Shown: piece after piece, positions 12,862-24,100 of the stretch
Numbering within the stretch: the stretch's first letter is position 1
How the letters are laid out: each line of letters begins with the position of its first letter
DNA from: Cucumis sativus
Taxonomy: Eukaryota > Streptophyta > Magnoliopsida > Cucurbitales > Cucurbitaceae
DNA length: 64,000 nucleotides
Assembly (NCBI RefSeq): GCF_000004075.3
Contig: NC_026657.2
Location: forward strand, 29,668,408-29,732,407
Reading direction: 5' to 3'
Made by a program: the position numbers and the translations under genes
Notes under the pieces: model-generated
Databases searched by the model: none
What the model saw: only the letters and a program-made list of their open reading frames with translations
What the model was told of the DNA's origin: nothing

Positions 12862-14004
12862 ATGGTGGTTGTTTCTGACGTTGTGATTCATATTCTATCC
12901 AAGCTTCCACCAGAATCTCTTCTCCGATTTAAGTCTGTTTGTAAAACGTGGTATGCTCTCATCAACGATCCTAAATTTGTAACTAAACATCTTTTAGATT
13001 CTTCTCCCCACAAGCATGTTCTCCTTAAGCGTATCATCATCAACAACTCTGGTAAGAAAGAACACGTGTTCTCCCTCCTCAAATTTTCCCTTGATCGATC
13101 TGTGTCGTCTATTCTCGACATTCCTTTACCATTAATTGATCATGAGGATAATCCAGCTTTAAGAATTAGCGGCCATTCTCACGGCTTAATTTGTCTAAGT
13201 GATAGTACTCCTGATATTTTTCTTTGTAATCCCATGACAAGGCAGTTTCGTAAACTTCCGCCAACAGTTATTGTGGACGACTCTGAACCTCAAGATATTG
13301 ATGAAATGCAAGAGGATGCTGATTTAATGCCAAAAGCTGTTGGATTTGGGTACGATGTGCAATGTGGGGATTTCAAAGTGGTTAGAGTTATGAGTCATTG
13401 GAGAGACATTGTTTGTTATCCTTCAAAAGTGGAAATTTATGATTTGAGAAAAGATAGATGGAGAGAAATTAAAACCACAGTTGTTGCTGATGTATTTTGG
13501 CAGCCTTCGTTTGACACATATCACGAAGGAACATTTTACTGGTTTGGGCTAAGTGGGGTAAATGAAAAACAAGTTATGCTAACGTTCGACATGAGCAAAG
13601 AGGTTTTTGGAAAAATTTCACTCCCAGAGAGTTTTCACTTTTCGAAGGGTAATTATAGAAGTTTGATGGTTTTGAATGGATCTTTATGTCTATTTTCTTA
13701 TCCACCATTTGAAAACAATGAAATAGATTTTGAGATTTGGGAGATGGAGAAGGTTGAATATGATGTTGTTTCGTGGTCAAAGTTATTGACGATTGGCCCT
13801 CTTTTTGGAATTGAATATCCGATCGTGTTTTTAAGCGCGAATGAACTTTTAATGGAGTCAAAAGAAGGACAATTGATTTTGTACGATTTTAAAACTCAAC
13901 AAATCAAAGAGCTACATGTAAGAAGTGAAGCTATGTGGAAAGAAGACGCTATAAACTGGTTTGGAGGTATTAATTTGTTCGTGAAAAGTTTGGTATCCTT
14001 GTAA
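12862..14004 (+). CDS. F-box protein with F-box-associated (FBA) domain, intact copy B
   Basis: Single exon, 380 residues. Residues about 5-45 form an F-box (HILSKLPPESLLRF, then VCKTWYALINDP). The remainder shows the FBA repeat pattern, with GLICL, LCNPMTRQFRKLP, GFGYD near the middle, YDLRKDRWREI and FYWFGLSG. This is the architecture of the plant F-box/kelch-like At3g06240 group, which also includes the pollen SLF/SFB proteins of S-RNase self-incompatibility loci. The F-box should bind SKP1 in an SCF ubiquitin ligase, and the FBA part should choose the substrate, which is not predictable here. It is the only one of three local copies with an uninterrupted frame, and it lies about 2.1 kb upstream of the T2 RNase on the same strand. 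Assignment to true SLF rather than a general FBA protein is unproven. Confidence 0.92.
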   Translation: MVVVSDVVIHILSKLPPESLLRFKSVCKTWYALINDPKFVTKHLLDSSPHKHVLLKRIIINNSGKKEHVFSLLKFSLDRSVSSILDIPLPLIDHEDNPALRISGHSHGLICLSDSTPDIFLCNPMTRQFRKLPPTVIVDDSEPQDIDEMQEDADLMPKAVGFGYDVQCGDFKVVRVMSHWRDIVCYPSKVEIYDLRKDRWREIKTTVVADVFWQPSFDTYHEGTFYWFGLSGVNEKQVMLTFDMSKEVFGKISLPESFHFSKGNYRSLMVLNGSLCLFSYPPFENNEIDFEIWEMEKVEYDVVSWSKLLTIGPLFGIEYPIVFLSANELLMESKEGQLILYDFKTQQIKELHVRSEAMWKEDAINWFGGINLFVKSLVSL

Positions 14005-15960
14005 GTGTAAGGAGAAAATAAGGAGAAAATAATATGAGTTATGAGTTTTAATATTTTTTCAAACATAGTTTTATTTAAATAAAGTCTAGATGGAGCAAAT
14101 GCATATTGGTTTTGCTTTCAGAGACCATTTAACTTTCACACAAAAAAATATATTGTATTACTTTTGAGGCCAATAATTATTCTAAACACAAATTATTTTA
14201 CGATTTCACTTTTTTTTTCTTGCTGTTTTATGCTATTTTTCTCGTAATTGTAACAATAATTTCGGCCATTTCCAACTTGTAATATTTTCTTTTTATTAAT
14301 TAGCTTACTTTATTTAATATATATATGTGTGTGTAAAAATTGTTTTATTTTTACAATTTCAAAGCTCATCAAAATTAATTATTATTTATAATTAAAAGTC
14401 CATATATAATTATGTGTGTGAGAAAGTTATGAACTTTTAATTCAAAGATTCTATATATATTCAAATAACTTCTTCACATCACATTTGTGTCAATCTTGTA
14501 TGTGAGGGATCGAAGTATGAAAGATAAACACAACTTTGAGTGGAAGACAAGTTGTCAAACAGATTTTTAGGGTAACATTAATTAACATGGTTCACTATTT
14601 TATTTTCATTTTGGTATGCACTTCAAAATAAACTATTATATTCTATAAAATAATAAAATAATCTTTTTTATCTTATTGTTATTATGATAGTTGATTTTTT
14701 ATACTTCAAACAGAACCAAATATTAATCAAACCCATATTGGGTTCAATCTGATCCTGGTAAAACTTTCTATGAGTTCCATGCAATATTATTTTATCTTCA
14801 ACAAATATTTGCAATTAAATATTTGTTGTCGTTCGTGTAGTACTAGTTCAGACGAACTTTTAATGCAATCTAAAAGAGGACAAGTGAATCATACAATCAT
14901 GATATATAAACTTTGATTAATTTTTAACAATATAAGATAGACAAGAGGGATCGAGAGGTACATCAAGTGACATCTTAACTAGAGTTTGATACATATGTGA
15001 CACGAACCCTCATCACATCTCAAGGCCACAAGTTATGTACTATTGATACATAAAAGATATACAGTACAAAAACAAGCTAGAGATTAGAAGTTCAATACAT
15101 AAAGAAAAGAGTAACAAAAAACCTTCCAATTAAAGCGATTTTAGTGATATCGTAATTATAAAGTAACAAATATTTTTTGGAAGATTGATTAAAGGGAATG
15201 CATAAGTTTAAGATGTACTTTTAAAGATGACTCGAAAGTCTTGTCACTGTTATGAAAAAATACTTTGAAAATATTGATTGTTCTTGTTCAATATCTTAAT
15301 TGGAACACACATAAGAGAATGAACCACGAGAAAAGAAAATATTTATTGTTTTTTAATTATGATTATCCTAATTATAACACAACGTCAAAGAGAATAAGTT
15401 ATTATTATGAGATTTTCTTTACCATTATTTCAAATTAAACACAACACAAAGAGGCAATAGAGAAAAGGAGTGGGTGGGGGAATAGGGAATGGGCAGTGGA
15501 CGGTGGAGTGGGCAAGAGAATATACGTAATAGAAAAAAAAGAAAGAAAAGGGTTGCGGAGGTTTTGGGAGAAAAATGGAAAAATTAGAAGGAAAAGGAAG
15601 TGGAAGACATAAGAGAATGGAGAAAATGGTACGTAGAAAAATATCAAATTTTAATTTAACCGAATAATAAAAATACTCACTAATTAATAAGACTAATATC
15701 TCTTTTCCTTTGATATATTATTGATAAAAAAAATGAAAATATAAATTTATCAAAACTATATGTTGAATACAAAATTATACATATGTTTTTTTCTTTCTTA
15801 AAATAATAAATAAAAATATTTTTCACACACTTTCACTTTTTATTTAGTATCTAAAAAAAAAGAAAATCTTATATTTTAACCTTAGAAATCGACAGATATG
15901 TAAAAAGAACTAAGAAAGAAAAAATTGTATTATAATGAAACTTGCAAAGGATCAAGATGC
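14005..15960. other. Spacer between F-box B and the T2 RNase
   Basis: No exon was recognised. Bases about 14715-15430 are the counterpart of 4818-5510, so the RNase upstream flank exists twice. A purine-rich stretch lies at about 15440-15625. The rest is AT-rich. Confidence 0.55.
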
Positions 15961-15972
15961 CTATATATAAAA
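15961..15972 (+). promoter_or_regulatory. TATA box of the T2 RNase gene
   Basis: The sequence 'ctatatataaaa' lies about 110 bases upstream of the RNase ATG. It is followed by a CT-rich leader rich in 'cttctt'. Spacing and sequence fit a canonical plant TATA box with a start site near 15995. The start site itself is inferred. Confidence 0.6.
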
Positions 15973-16071
15973 AAGGGTTCTCTTCTTTAATCTCTCATTC
16001 TCCACTTCCATACTCCTCTTCTTCTTCTTCTTCCTTTTCTTCTTCATACTCAGTTTATTGTTCATTTCTCC

Positions 16072-16875
16072 ATGGCTCAACATATTTTCATTTTATGTCT
16101 TTTAAGTTCGTTGTTGTTTGTAAATGGCATTCCATTCGACTTCTTCCAACTAGTTCAACAATGGGGTCCAAACATATGTAGTCCTGCTGGCAGCAAGTGT
16201 TATGCTCAACCTCAACCCATGTTCACTATTCATGGGCTATGGCCAAGTAACTTTTCGACTGTCCCAATTTTGTGTCCAAGGACTAAAAAACTATTTCCAC
16301 AGGGAAAGGTTCCTATCTTCTTGATTTTTTTTTCTGTGCTTTTTTTTTTTCTTTCTATCTTTAGCAATCTATTCATTGTTTCAACACAATCTTTTATTCT
16401 ATTTTAGGTTACATCACTTGAACAACATCTAAATAAGTACTGGCCAGATGTAATAAGTGGAAAGAACTCCAACTTCTGGGAACATGAATGGAGAAAGCAC
16501 GCGGATTGTATAGACCCTCCTTTTACCATATTTTGGTATTTCGATATTTCTTTGAGACACCGAATGAATAAAACGTATGATCTGTTAACAATCTTAAATG
16601 ATGCTGGACTCAGTCACCAAACGCACAAAGATCTCATATCTCAAAACGTTCTAGACCCCATTAAAAATGCAACAGGAATGGAACCAGGCATCCGTTGCAA
16701 CATAAATGGTATAACTAAGAAGTTGCAATTGAAAGAAATTGTATTGTGTTTTGGCAATGATGGTACTACCCTCATAGATTGCCCTTCGTTTGTTAGCAAC
16801 ACTTGTACAAGTCAACCTAAATTTGTGTGGCTCCTCCCACAACAGAGTTCAGTAGGTGTTCCAGATTATCCATGA
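16072..16875 (+). CDS. Secreted T2-family ribonuclease, S-RNase/RNase MC1-like
   Basis: Two exons, 16072-16308 and 16408-16875, joined in phase 0, giving 234 residues. A hydrophobic signal peptide (about residues 1-19) precedes a mature start like that of S-RNases (FDFFQLVQQW). The first active-site block FTIHGLWP (51-58) keeps His54. The second block WEHEWRKHADC (103-113) keeps Glu106, Lys109 and His110, although the usual KHGTC reads KHADC. Eight Cys in the mature part would allow four disulfides. T2 enzymes cleave RNA through 2',3'-cyclic phosphates and are secreted or vacuolar. The single intron resembles S-RNase-class genes, while S-like RNases usually have more introns. Its neighbours are F-box/FBA genes on both sides. 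Whether this is a style-expressed S-RNase, a defence or phosphate-starvation RNase, or a seed RNase cannot be told from sequence. Confidence 0.92.
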
Positions 16876-17345
16876 CTCTTATTGTTTGTTATGCATACCA
16901 GACCTATTTATAGGAAATTTAAGTTTGTCTCTTTATTAAATCAGTATGTGTATTTACTTTTAAGTTTGTCTCTTTATTAAATCAGTATGTGTGTATTTAC
17001 TGTTGTCGTTTGATGTTTGAATAAGTTTGTGCGTTCGTCATTGTTGTCATTAAGTATGTGCTTAAATGATCAGTTATCAATGTTTATGTGTATTTCGGCT
17101 TGTTGTCATTAAGCAATGTTTAAATCATTTTAAGTATATGTTAGCTATTGTCTCCAAAGTCCCACATTTGTAAGGTTAAACTTTAGTAATTTAATTTGTT
17201 TTTTTTTATAATTTTAACACATTTTATCTAACATGTTTATTTAACTAATTTATATCTCATCTAAAAATTCTGTCCAAATGTAATTATATGAAATTAACAT
17301 CAACTATTCTAAACATAAATTATATCTATAAATAGTTAGATGGAG
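16876..17345 (+). repeat. RNase downstream block (tail repeat, copy B)
   Basis: This is the 3' flank of the intact RNase. It is also found at about 5565-6030, at about 19440-19830, and in inverted form at about 19935-20225. Shared landmarks are 'agacctatttatag', 'aaatttaagtttgtctcttt' and 'ttatatctataaat'. Within this copy a segment of about 50 bases with 'tttgtctctttattaaatca' is tandemly repeated near 16922-16990. Confidence 0.75.
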
Positions 17346-17389
17346 ATTCAAAATCTCAACTTTTTATTGTTACGTAGCCCTTAATAAAT

Positions 17390-18030
17390 TTGAAAATTTT
17401 GTCTGAGAGAGTCTCTCCAAGCTACTAATGTTTTTAATAATATCAAATTTTAGTATGCCATTAATATCAAAATCAAGCACATTAATTAGTACTTCCCAAA
17501 GAAGAAGAAGAAGAAAAAAAAGCCATTTTTGAACAATTTTATGTTCAATACAGTGGAAGAAAGGGATGGGTGGAGAAGAAAAAAAAGATGAGAGATTTAA
17601 TTTACAAATTTGTGCCCAACCAACCACTACTATGAACTATCTATCCCTCTTTTGAAGTTTGAATGAAAGAAAAAGAGGACTCAATTCAGCCCAATATGGC
17701 ATTGGGAACCCCCAAACCAAATATGGAAAAAGAAAAAAACCCTAAATAAAGACATTATTGTGATGATCGATCTTCTCCATCTCCACAGCAGAGATCAGAG
17801 AGAGAGACCATAACCATTATTTGCATTGATTCACCATTCTTCACGCTACCCTACAACTAATTTACACTGTATATATTCTTTTCTTTTCTTTCCTTGGCCT
17901 TAACCAATTCCTTTCTTTTCAGTATTTCACTCTCTTACCTCTGTTTGAACGTACGTATATATATAATACCAACACAACACCGTTCTAATTACATTTTAAA
18001 CTTTTCTTTATTAATCACACGATAACAATA
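17390..18030 (+). repeat. Duplicated 5' region of F-box copy C
   Basis: Collinear with 12262-12861 upstream of the intact F-box gene, including the 'gatcgatcttctccatctcc' and GA-run landmarks and the C/T-rich leader just before the ATG. It carries no separate gene. Confidence 0.7.
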
Positions 18031-19144
18031 ATGGTGGTTGTTTCTGACGTTGTGATTCATATTCTATCCAAGCTTCCATCTCCGATTTAAGTTTGTTTGC
18101 AAAACGTGGTATGCTCTCATCAACGACCCTAAATTTGTAACTAAACATCTTTTAGATTCTTTTCCCCACAAGCATGTTCTCCTCAAGTGTGTCATCATCA
18201 ACAACTCTGGTAAAAAAGAACATGGGTTCTCCATCCTCAAATTTTCCCTTGATCGATATGTGTCGTCTATTCTCGACATTCTTTTACCATTTCATGAGGA
18301 TAAAGTTTTAAATATTAGCGGCCATTCTTACGGCTTAATTTGTCTAAGTGATAGTAGTCCTGATATTTTTCTTTGTAATCCTATGACGAGGCAGTTATTG
18401 TGGACGACTCTGAACCTCAAGGTATTGATGAAATGCAAGAGGATGTTGATTTAATGCCACAAGCTGTTGGATTTGGGTACGATGTGCAATGTGGAGATTT
18501 CAAAGTGGTTAGAGTTATGAGTCATTGGAGAGAAGGTGTTTGTTATCCTTCAAAAGTGAAAATTTATGATTTGAGAAAAGATAGATGGAGAGAAATTAAA
18601 ACCATTGTTGATGTCGATGTATTTTGGCACCCTTCGTTTGACACGTATCAGGAAGGAACATTTTACTGGTTTGGGCTAAGTGGGTTAAATGAAAAAGAAG
18701 TTATACTAACGTTCGACATGAGCAAAGAGGTTTTTGGAAAAATTTCAATCCCATAGAGTTTTCACTTTTCCAATCACAAGAATAATTATAGAAGTTTGAT
18801 GGTTTTGAATGGATCTTTATGTCTATTTTCTTATCCACTATTTGAAAACAATAATGAAATAGATTTTGAGATTTGGGAGATGGAGAAGGATGAATATGGA
18901 TGTTGTTTCGTGGTCAAAGTTATTGACAATTGACCATCTCTTTGGAATTGAATATCCAGTGTCGTTTTTAAGTACGAATGAACTTTTAATGGAATCAAAT
19001 GAAGGACAATTAGTTTTGTACAATTGTAAAACTCAACAAATCAAAGAGCTAAAAGTAAGAAGTGAAGCTACATGGATAGAAGAAACTACAAACCGGTTTG
19101 AAGGTACTAATTTATTCGTCAAAAGTTTGGGATGGAGGAAATAA
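18031..19144 (+). pseudogene. F-box/FBA gene copy C, broken
   Basis: A very close relative of the gene at 12862-14004 with the same ATG context. Compared with that copy it lacks about 11 bases inside the F-box near 18078 and about 22 bases near 18395, both shifting the frame. An in-frame TAG ends the middle segment at about 18754. The remaining open pieces are 18260-18454, 18400-18756 and 18866-19144. High similarity in coding and upstream DNA points to a recent duplication. An SCF adaptor function is therefore unlikely for this copy, though a truncated peptide could still be made. Confidence 0.88.
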
Positions 19145-19292
19145 TATGGGTTATGGGTCATAGTATTTTTCAAACTTAGTTTGATTTAAATAAAGATTAG
19201 ATGGATGGGAGCAAATGTTGGTTTTGTTTTGAGAGATCATTTAAAATATATTGTATTAGTTTGGAGGGAAATTGTTATATAATTTAAAAGCA

Positions 19293-19295
19293 CAA

Positions 19296-19331
<36 letters not shown>

Positions 19332-19332
19332 A
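19293..19332. repeat. (TA)n(TG)n microsatellite
   Basis: A run of TA followed by a run of TG dinucleotides lies just downstream of F-box copy C. It is a likely length-polymorphic site. Confidence 0.9.
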
Positions 19333-19393
19333 TTGGTTTTTTACTCCATCCCGACTACTTTTGGTTTACTGCTTTTTGGTTGGGTGGAGGGAT

Positions 19394-19435
19394 ATTAAAT
19401 TTTGTCAGCGACAGTTGTACAAGAAAACCGGATCG
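19394..19435 (+). pseudogene. 3' remnant of a T2 RNase copy (copy C)
   Basis: The stretch aligns with the part of the intact RNase that encodes the C-terminal Cys region (16785-16825). It is followed by the same tail repeat that follows the intact gene. Upstream RNase sequence is missing, so this is a fossil fragment. Confidence 0.6.
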
Positions 19436-19439
19436 TTTA

Positions 19440-19830
19440 TTATCCATTATCATCTATATTTCACTTCTTATCGTTTCTTTTGCATAGAAGACCTATTTAT
19501 AGGAAATTTAAGTTTGTCTCTTTATTAAATCAGTATGTGTGTGTTTACTCTTGTCGTTTAATGTTTGAATAAGTTTGTGTGTTCGTCATTGTTGTCATTA
19601 AGTATGTGTTTAAATGACCCGTTATTGATGTTTATGTATGTTCCGGCTTGTTATCATTAAACAATGTTTAAATCATTTTAAGTATATGTTCCTATTTTTT
19701 GTTGCTAAATAAGAAAAATAGTCCCCAAAGTCCCACGTTTGTAAGGATATATCTCATCTAAAAATTCTGAATGATTCTTTAAAAAAATTAACATCAACTA
19801 TCCTAAACCTAAATTATATCTATAAAATAT
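19440..19830 (+). repeat. RNase tail repeat, copy C, left arm of an inverted repeat
   Basis: Matches 16876-17345 in order, including 'agacctatttatag' and the end segment with 'aacatcaactatcctaaacc'. The reverse complement of most of this segment lies at 19935-20225, making this the left arm of a large inverted repeat with a spacer of about 100 bases. Confidence 0.75.
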
Positions 19831-19934
19831 CACAACTTTGATTAATTTGGAACAATATAAGATAAAAATTATAAAAAAAAATTGATTAATTTTGAACAAA
19901 ATAAGATAAAAATAAAATATTGTGATTTGAATTT

Positions 19935-20225
19935 TCATCTAACTATTTATAGATATAATTTAGGTTTAGGATAGTTGATGTTAATTTTTTTAGAATCATT
20001 GATATAGATTAGTAAAATAAATATGTGAAATAAAAAAGAAATATAAATTAAACATAAACATCAATAATCAAATCATTTAAACACATACTTAACAACAACA
20101 TCGAGCACACACAAACTTATTTAAAACAACAATAAATACACACATACCTATTTAATAGAGAGAAAAACTTAAATTTCCTATAATTAGATCTTCTAAACAT
20201 AACAAATGATAAGGTGAAATAAATG
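19935..20225 (-). repeat. RNase tail repeat, inverted copy D, right arm of an inverted repeat
   Basis: Read on the minus strand this segment reproduces the tail repeat: 'atttcac...atcatttgttatg', 'aggaaatttaagttt', 'gtatgtgtgtatttattg' and 'gtttaaatgatt'. It is more diverged from copy C than copies B and C are from each other. Together with 19440-19830 it could fold into a hairpin of roughly 300 imperfectly paired bases. Confidence 0.75.
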
Positions 20226-21148
20226 TATAGAAAACAATGTTAATGCATGAATCAGAATTAAAAATTAAAAATCCCCACGTTTTCATCCATTAAATAATAT
20301 TTAAGTACTTGAAAATTTTGTTTTAAATTGTCAAGTTGCAAATATTTAGTGAGGGAGATTGAATTATGAGTTATTAAGTAATAAAATGAATGTAAAATTT
20401 TTCAACCATTGAATTGAAGATTAAAATACTAAATTATTTAATTGTAAAGTTAGTAAATTATGGTTAAAAAACAGGATATCTTTTAAATTAATTAAGGTGG
20501 TGTATGGAATTTTATTTTTAGTAAAATAAAAATATCAAATTAATAAAGCATAAATCAAATAAAAATATAGTTTTATTCAAATCTACATTTCAAAGAAAAC
20601 AAACATACAAATATTCTTATAATGTTTTTTAGTTTATTTTAAATTTATAAGTATACTAAAATTATCAAAATGACAAATTTAAACTAATTTAAAATTCAAT
20701 TAATAATAGTAAGTATTTGGATGCATTTATGAACGTCTCAAATTCTAATATTTATTTGAGAAGTAAATGTGTTATAAAGGTAGGTGAGATGTGGAAATAA
20801 AGTTCATTAATGGGTCAAAGATTTTGTAAGCACCAAAGGTCGACACGTGGCATTCCATGAAAGTAAGGCTTTTGATTTGTGTGTTCTATGTCTCGTTTAA
20901 GGGTACGGTGGTGTAAGGTTAGCAAAACCCTCCGTTACCACAGTAACGTTCCTCTAGATGAACGCTTTAACGCCGTTCATTTATTCCATCTTCGCGCCAC
21001 GAAAATTTCCAGAAGAGAGAGAGAGAGAGAGAAAGAGAAGGAGAGACCGAAGAAAACGATCTGTTAGCGAAGATCAAGTTTTCATTTGAGGATCCTCCAT
21101 TTTCGTTGAGAAAATCCCCAAATCTCGCAGACCTTCTCCCACCCGCTA
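20226..21148. other. Intergenic DNA and TBC gene promoter/leader
   Basis: Bases 20226 to about 20800 are AT-rich with nothing recognisable. From about 20820 the sequence becomes GC-richer, with an ACGTGGC-type G-box-like motif near 20845 ('gacacgtggc') and a GA run near 21016-21045. This fits the promoter and 5' leader of the gene starting at 21149. Confidence 0.55.
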
Positions 21149-24100
21149 ATGGCGGAGAGGAGCATTATGCTCCACATTCTCGAGCCTAGAAGGTAATATT
21201 GAAATTAAAAATGAAGCGAGTGCGTTACTTCTAGAGGGTTTAATTTATTTCCATTTCATGCACTGCCTATACGTGTCCTCGATTGCTGAAGTTTCGTACA
21301 ATCCAAGTTTGACGAATTCTAGGTCTTACCGTCTTAGATTTTATTGTTTCTTCTGTGTCAATGACATTGTTGGTTAAGATGGATTAGGATTGGTGTGTGT
21401 GTGTGTTTTGGTTCGAATTTATTGGTTCTTCAGTTGGAAGTAGTTACTAGTGACGTTAGATTCAGTGAGAATGTACATTGTTGAGTAAAAGCTAGTGTTA
21501 GGGATGCACTGAGGAATGGAATAGAATGATTCTGAATCCGGCGTGATGCATCCTATAGCTATGGGTAGTGGAACTGCAAGTTTTTTTGAAGTATGTTGTT
21601 GTCCTTGTTGAGCAAGCGCTTATTGGATGTAGATTCCAGGTGGGTTAGTATATTGGGTAGGATTTTGCTTATGATCCTTCAAACTAGCATTTTATAAATA
21701 TTTTCCCAATTCAATTTCAGTGAAGATTATTTTTTCTATTTTTCTTCTTTGAAAAACATTGTCTGTATTCCTTGAGATTTGAACCGGGTGTATAATTTAC
21801 ATTTGCTCGCTTGTTGGGTGTTTGTCGTAATCAACGAAATTTTTATGGGAGCAGGGATGCCTATGGATTTGCTCTGAGACCTCAACACACGCATAGATAT
21901 AGAGAGTATGCTAACATTTACAAGGTATTATTTCAACATTTTGGTTCTTTCCTTCGATCTTTTGGTTAAGAGGCATATGTTAGAATTATTCTTATGAATA
22001 ATTAGTTTCTGACAGAATTTTTTATCGATGAAATTGAGCTTGAGGATGCAGTAATAGACAGCTAGCTAAATCTATGTTTTGTTTTGGTCTGGGAGACTCC
22101 AGCATGTGCTACAGAAAGCTATATATGTATTTATAGCTATGTATAGACACTGGTGGTGATCACATAAGCTCAGGAAGTTCTCCAATATTTTTATCTAAGC
22201 TTGCAGTTTTAACTTTTAATATTCATGATATCAGGAAGAAGAAGAGGAAAGGTGCTATAAGTGGAAGAACTTTCTTGATCAAGTAGCTACATCATTTCAA
22301 GTGTGTCCTCTTGAGGAGGCAAATACAAATATACTGCAGGCTGAAACTAGCGAGCATAAAGAAGAAATCAGATCGAGGAGGAGTAGCACAGGGGATGACT
22401 CAACTGGCTCAAACTCTGAATCTGTTGACACAACGGATAGTAGTCCTACAAAACTATTAGAGTACCCAATTGAAATACAAAAACGTGTTGTCGAGACTTG
22501 GTGTCAAATTAGGCCATCTCTAAATGCCATTGAGATTATGATGAGCTCTCGTGTTAAAAAGAAGATTATGAAAGATGAAAAGACAATTAATGGTGGAGAT
22601 CATCTTCCACCACTCGAGGAGGCAGAAACTTTGGATGGAACATCTGTGGCAAATTCTGAAGAGGATGAAGCTTGCATTAGTGGATCACTTACTCGTAGTA
22701 CATCTGCTACTGGGGCAGAAAGTAGGATGGGTGAATGCATGTCTAACAGTGTGAAGCCCTCCAAGAGGGATGGCGTTGTGGCCGAACGAGTTTCACATGA
22801 TCAGTTGTTTACATGGCAAGAAGAATTAGAATGCCTTGTTCGTGGGGGGTTGCCAAAAGATCTGAGGGGAGAGGTAAAGTTGAAAATTTGAATCATCTCA
22901 AGCTCCTTTCTTAGGATGCTTTTTGTAACTCTAATAATACCTTACAGGTGTGGCAAGCCTTTGTAGGTGTAAAGACCCGTCGAATTGAGAAATATTACCA
23001 AGATTTGTTGGATCAAGAAACTAATTGTAGTGCAGATAATGAGAACAATATTCCATCTGGTGTACCGATAAAATTGAAAAAGCAGATTGAGAAGGTCATT
23101 AGATGCGCGCCTTGGACTTTATCATTCAATCTTTTTAATTTGTAGGTGCTACTTCTTTTTCCTTGTTTTGCATTTTGTCAAAGACAGTGCTGTAATTCTT
23201 GTCTTTTTGCTTACAGGATATACCACGAACATTTCCTGGTCATCCTGCCCTGGATGAGAATGGTAGAGACTCCTTGAGGCGTTTACTTTTAGCATATGCT
23301 CTGCACAATCCTTCTGTTGGTTACTGTCAGGTAATTTCTGTGTTACAAGTTCTACTTAGCAAGCAAAGAAAAGCTTAGCATACTGATCTTCATCAATGTA
23401 CATTTAAGAAATAAAATTGAAGATATCTACAAGATATGACTAGCCTTTGTAAGTGTTACCATTAAGCTTTTGGTAACACATGGTGATCCTTGAACAAGAT
23501 AGAAAACTCGAGCAATAAACCCAAAAATGTCTGAAACAATTTGTATTTTGTTGAAGTTATATATTGTTCGAACCAATTTCAGTGTTTTAGATGTTTGTTT
23601 GCTTTATTCATTTTTAATTGCTGTATATATTGAGAAGTTTATTCTATAATCTGTATTTCTTACATGCAATTTGTGATTAATTTTTTTACCTAATATTTTC
23701 TACTTGCCAAAATGATGCAGGCAATGAATTTCTTTGCAGGCTTGTTGCTACTCCTGATGCCTGAGGAGAATGCCTTTTGGTAACTGATGCCGTAAACTTT
23801 CTTTTCGCATTACTTTTTAAATTATTTCCTCTGAATTAATTCTCTTTTATCTGTTTGAGTGTACTTGTTTAAGGTGTTTCAGATGCAGAATCTTTTCTTC
23901 TGTGTTATGACTTTTTTTATTTATTTTTGTTAGCTAGACTCCGTTCTTAATCAACTGATGGAAATTGATGCTGTTTAAATATAAATTCAATATTATATTT
24001 GTTTTTACGTAGAACTTCCAAATAATGCCCCAAGAGAAGTTTCAACCAAAGGCACATGTTCTTTGTTTGATTTTAGGAGGCTACTAGAATTGATTGTCTA

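Noticed and set aside
16072-20225. Calling the locus a functional self-incompatibility locus
   Set aside because: Gene content alone cannot show this: no allelic, expression or phylogenetic data are available, so it is reported only as S-locus-like.
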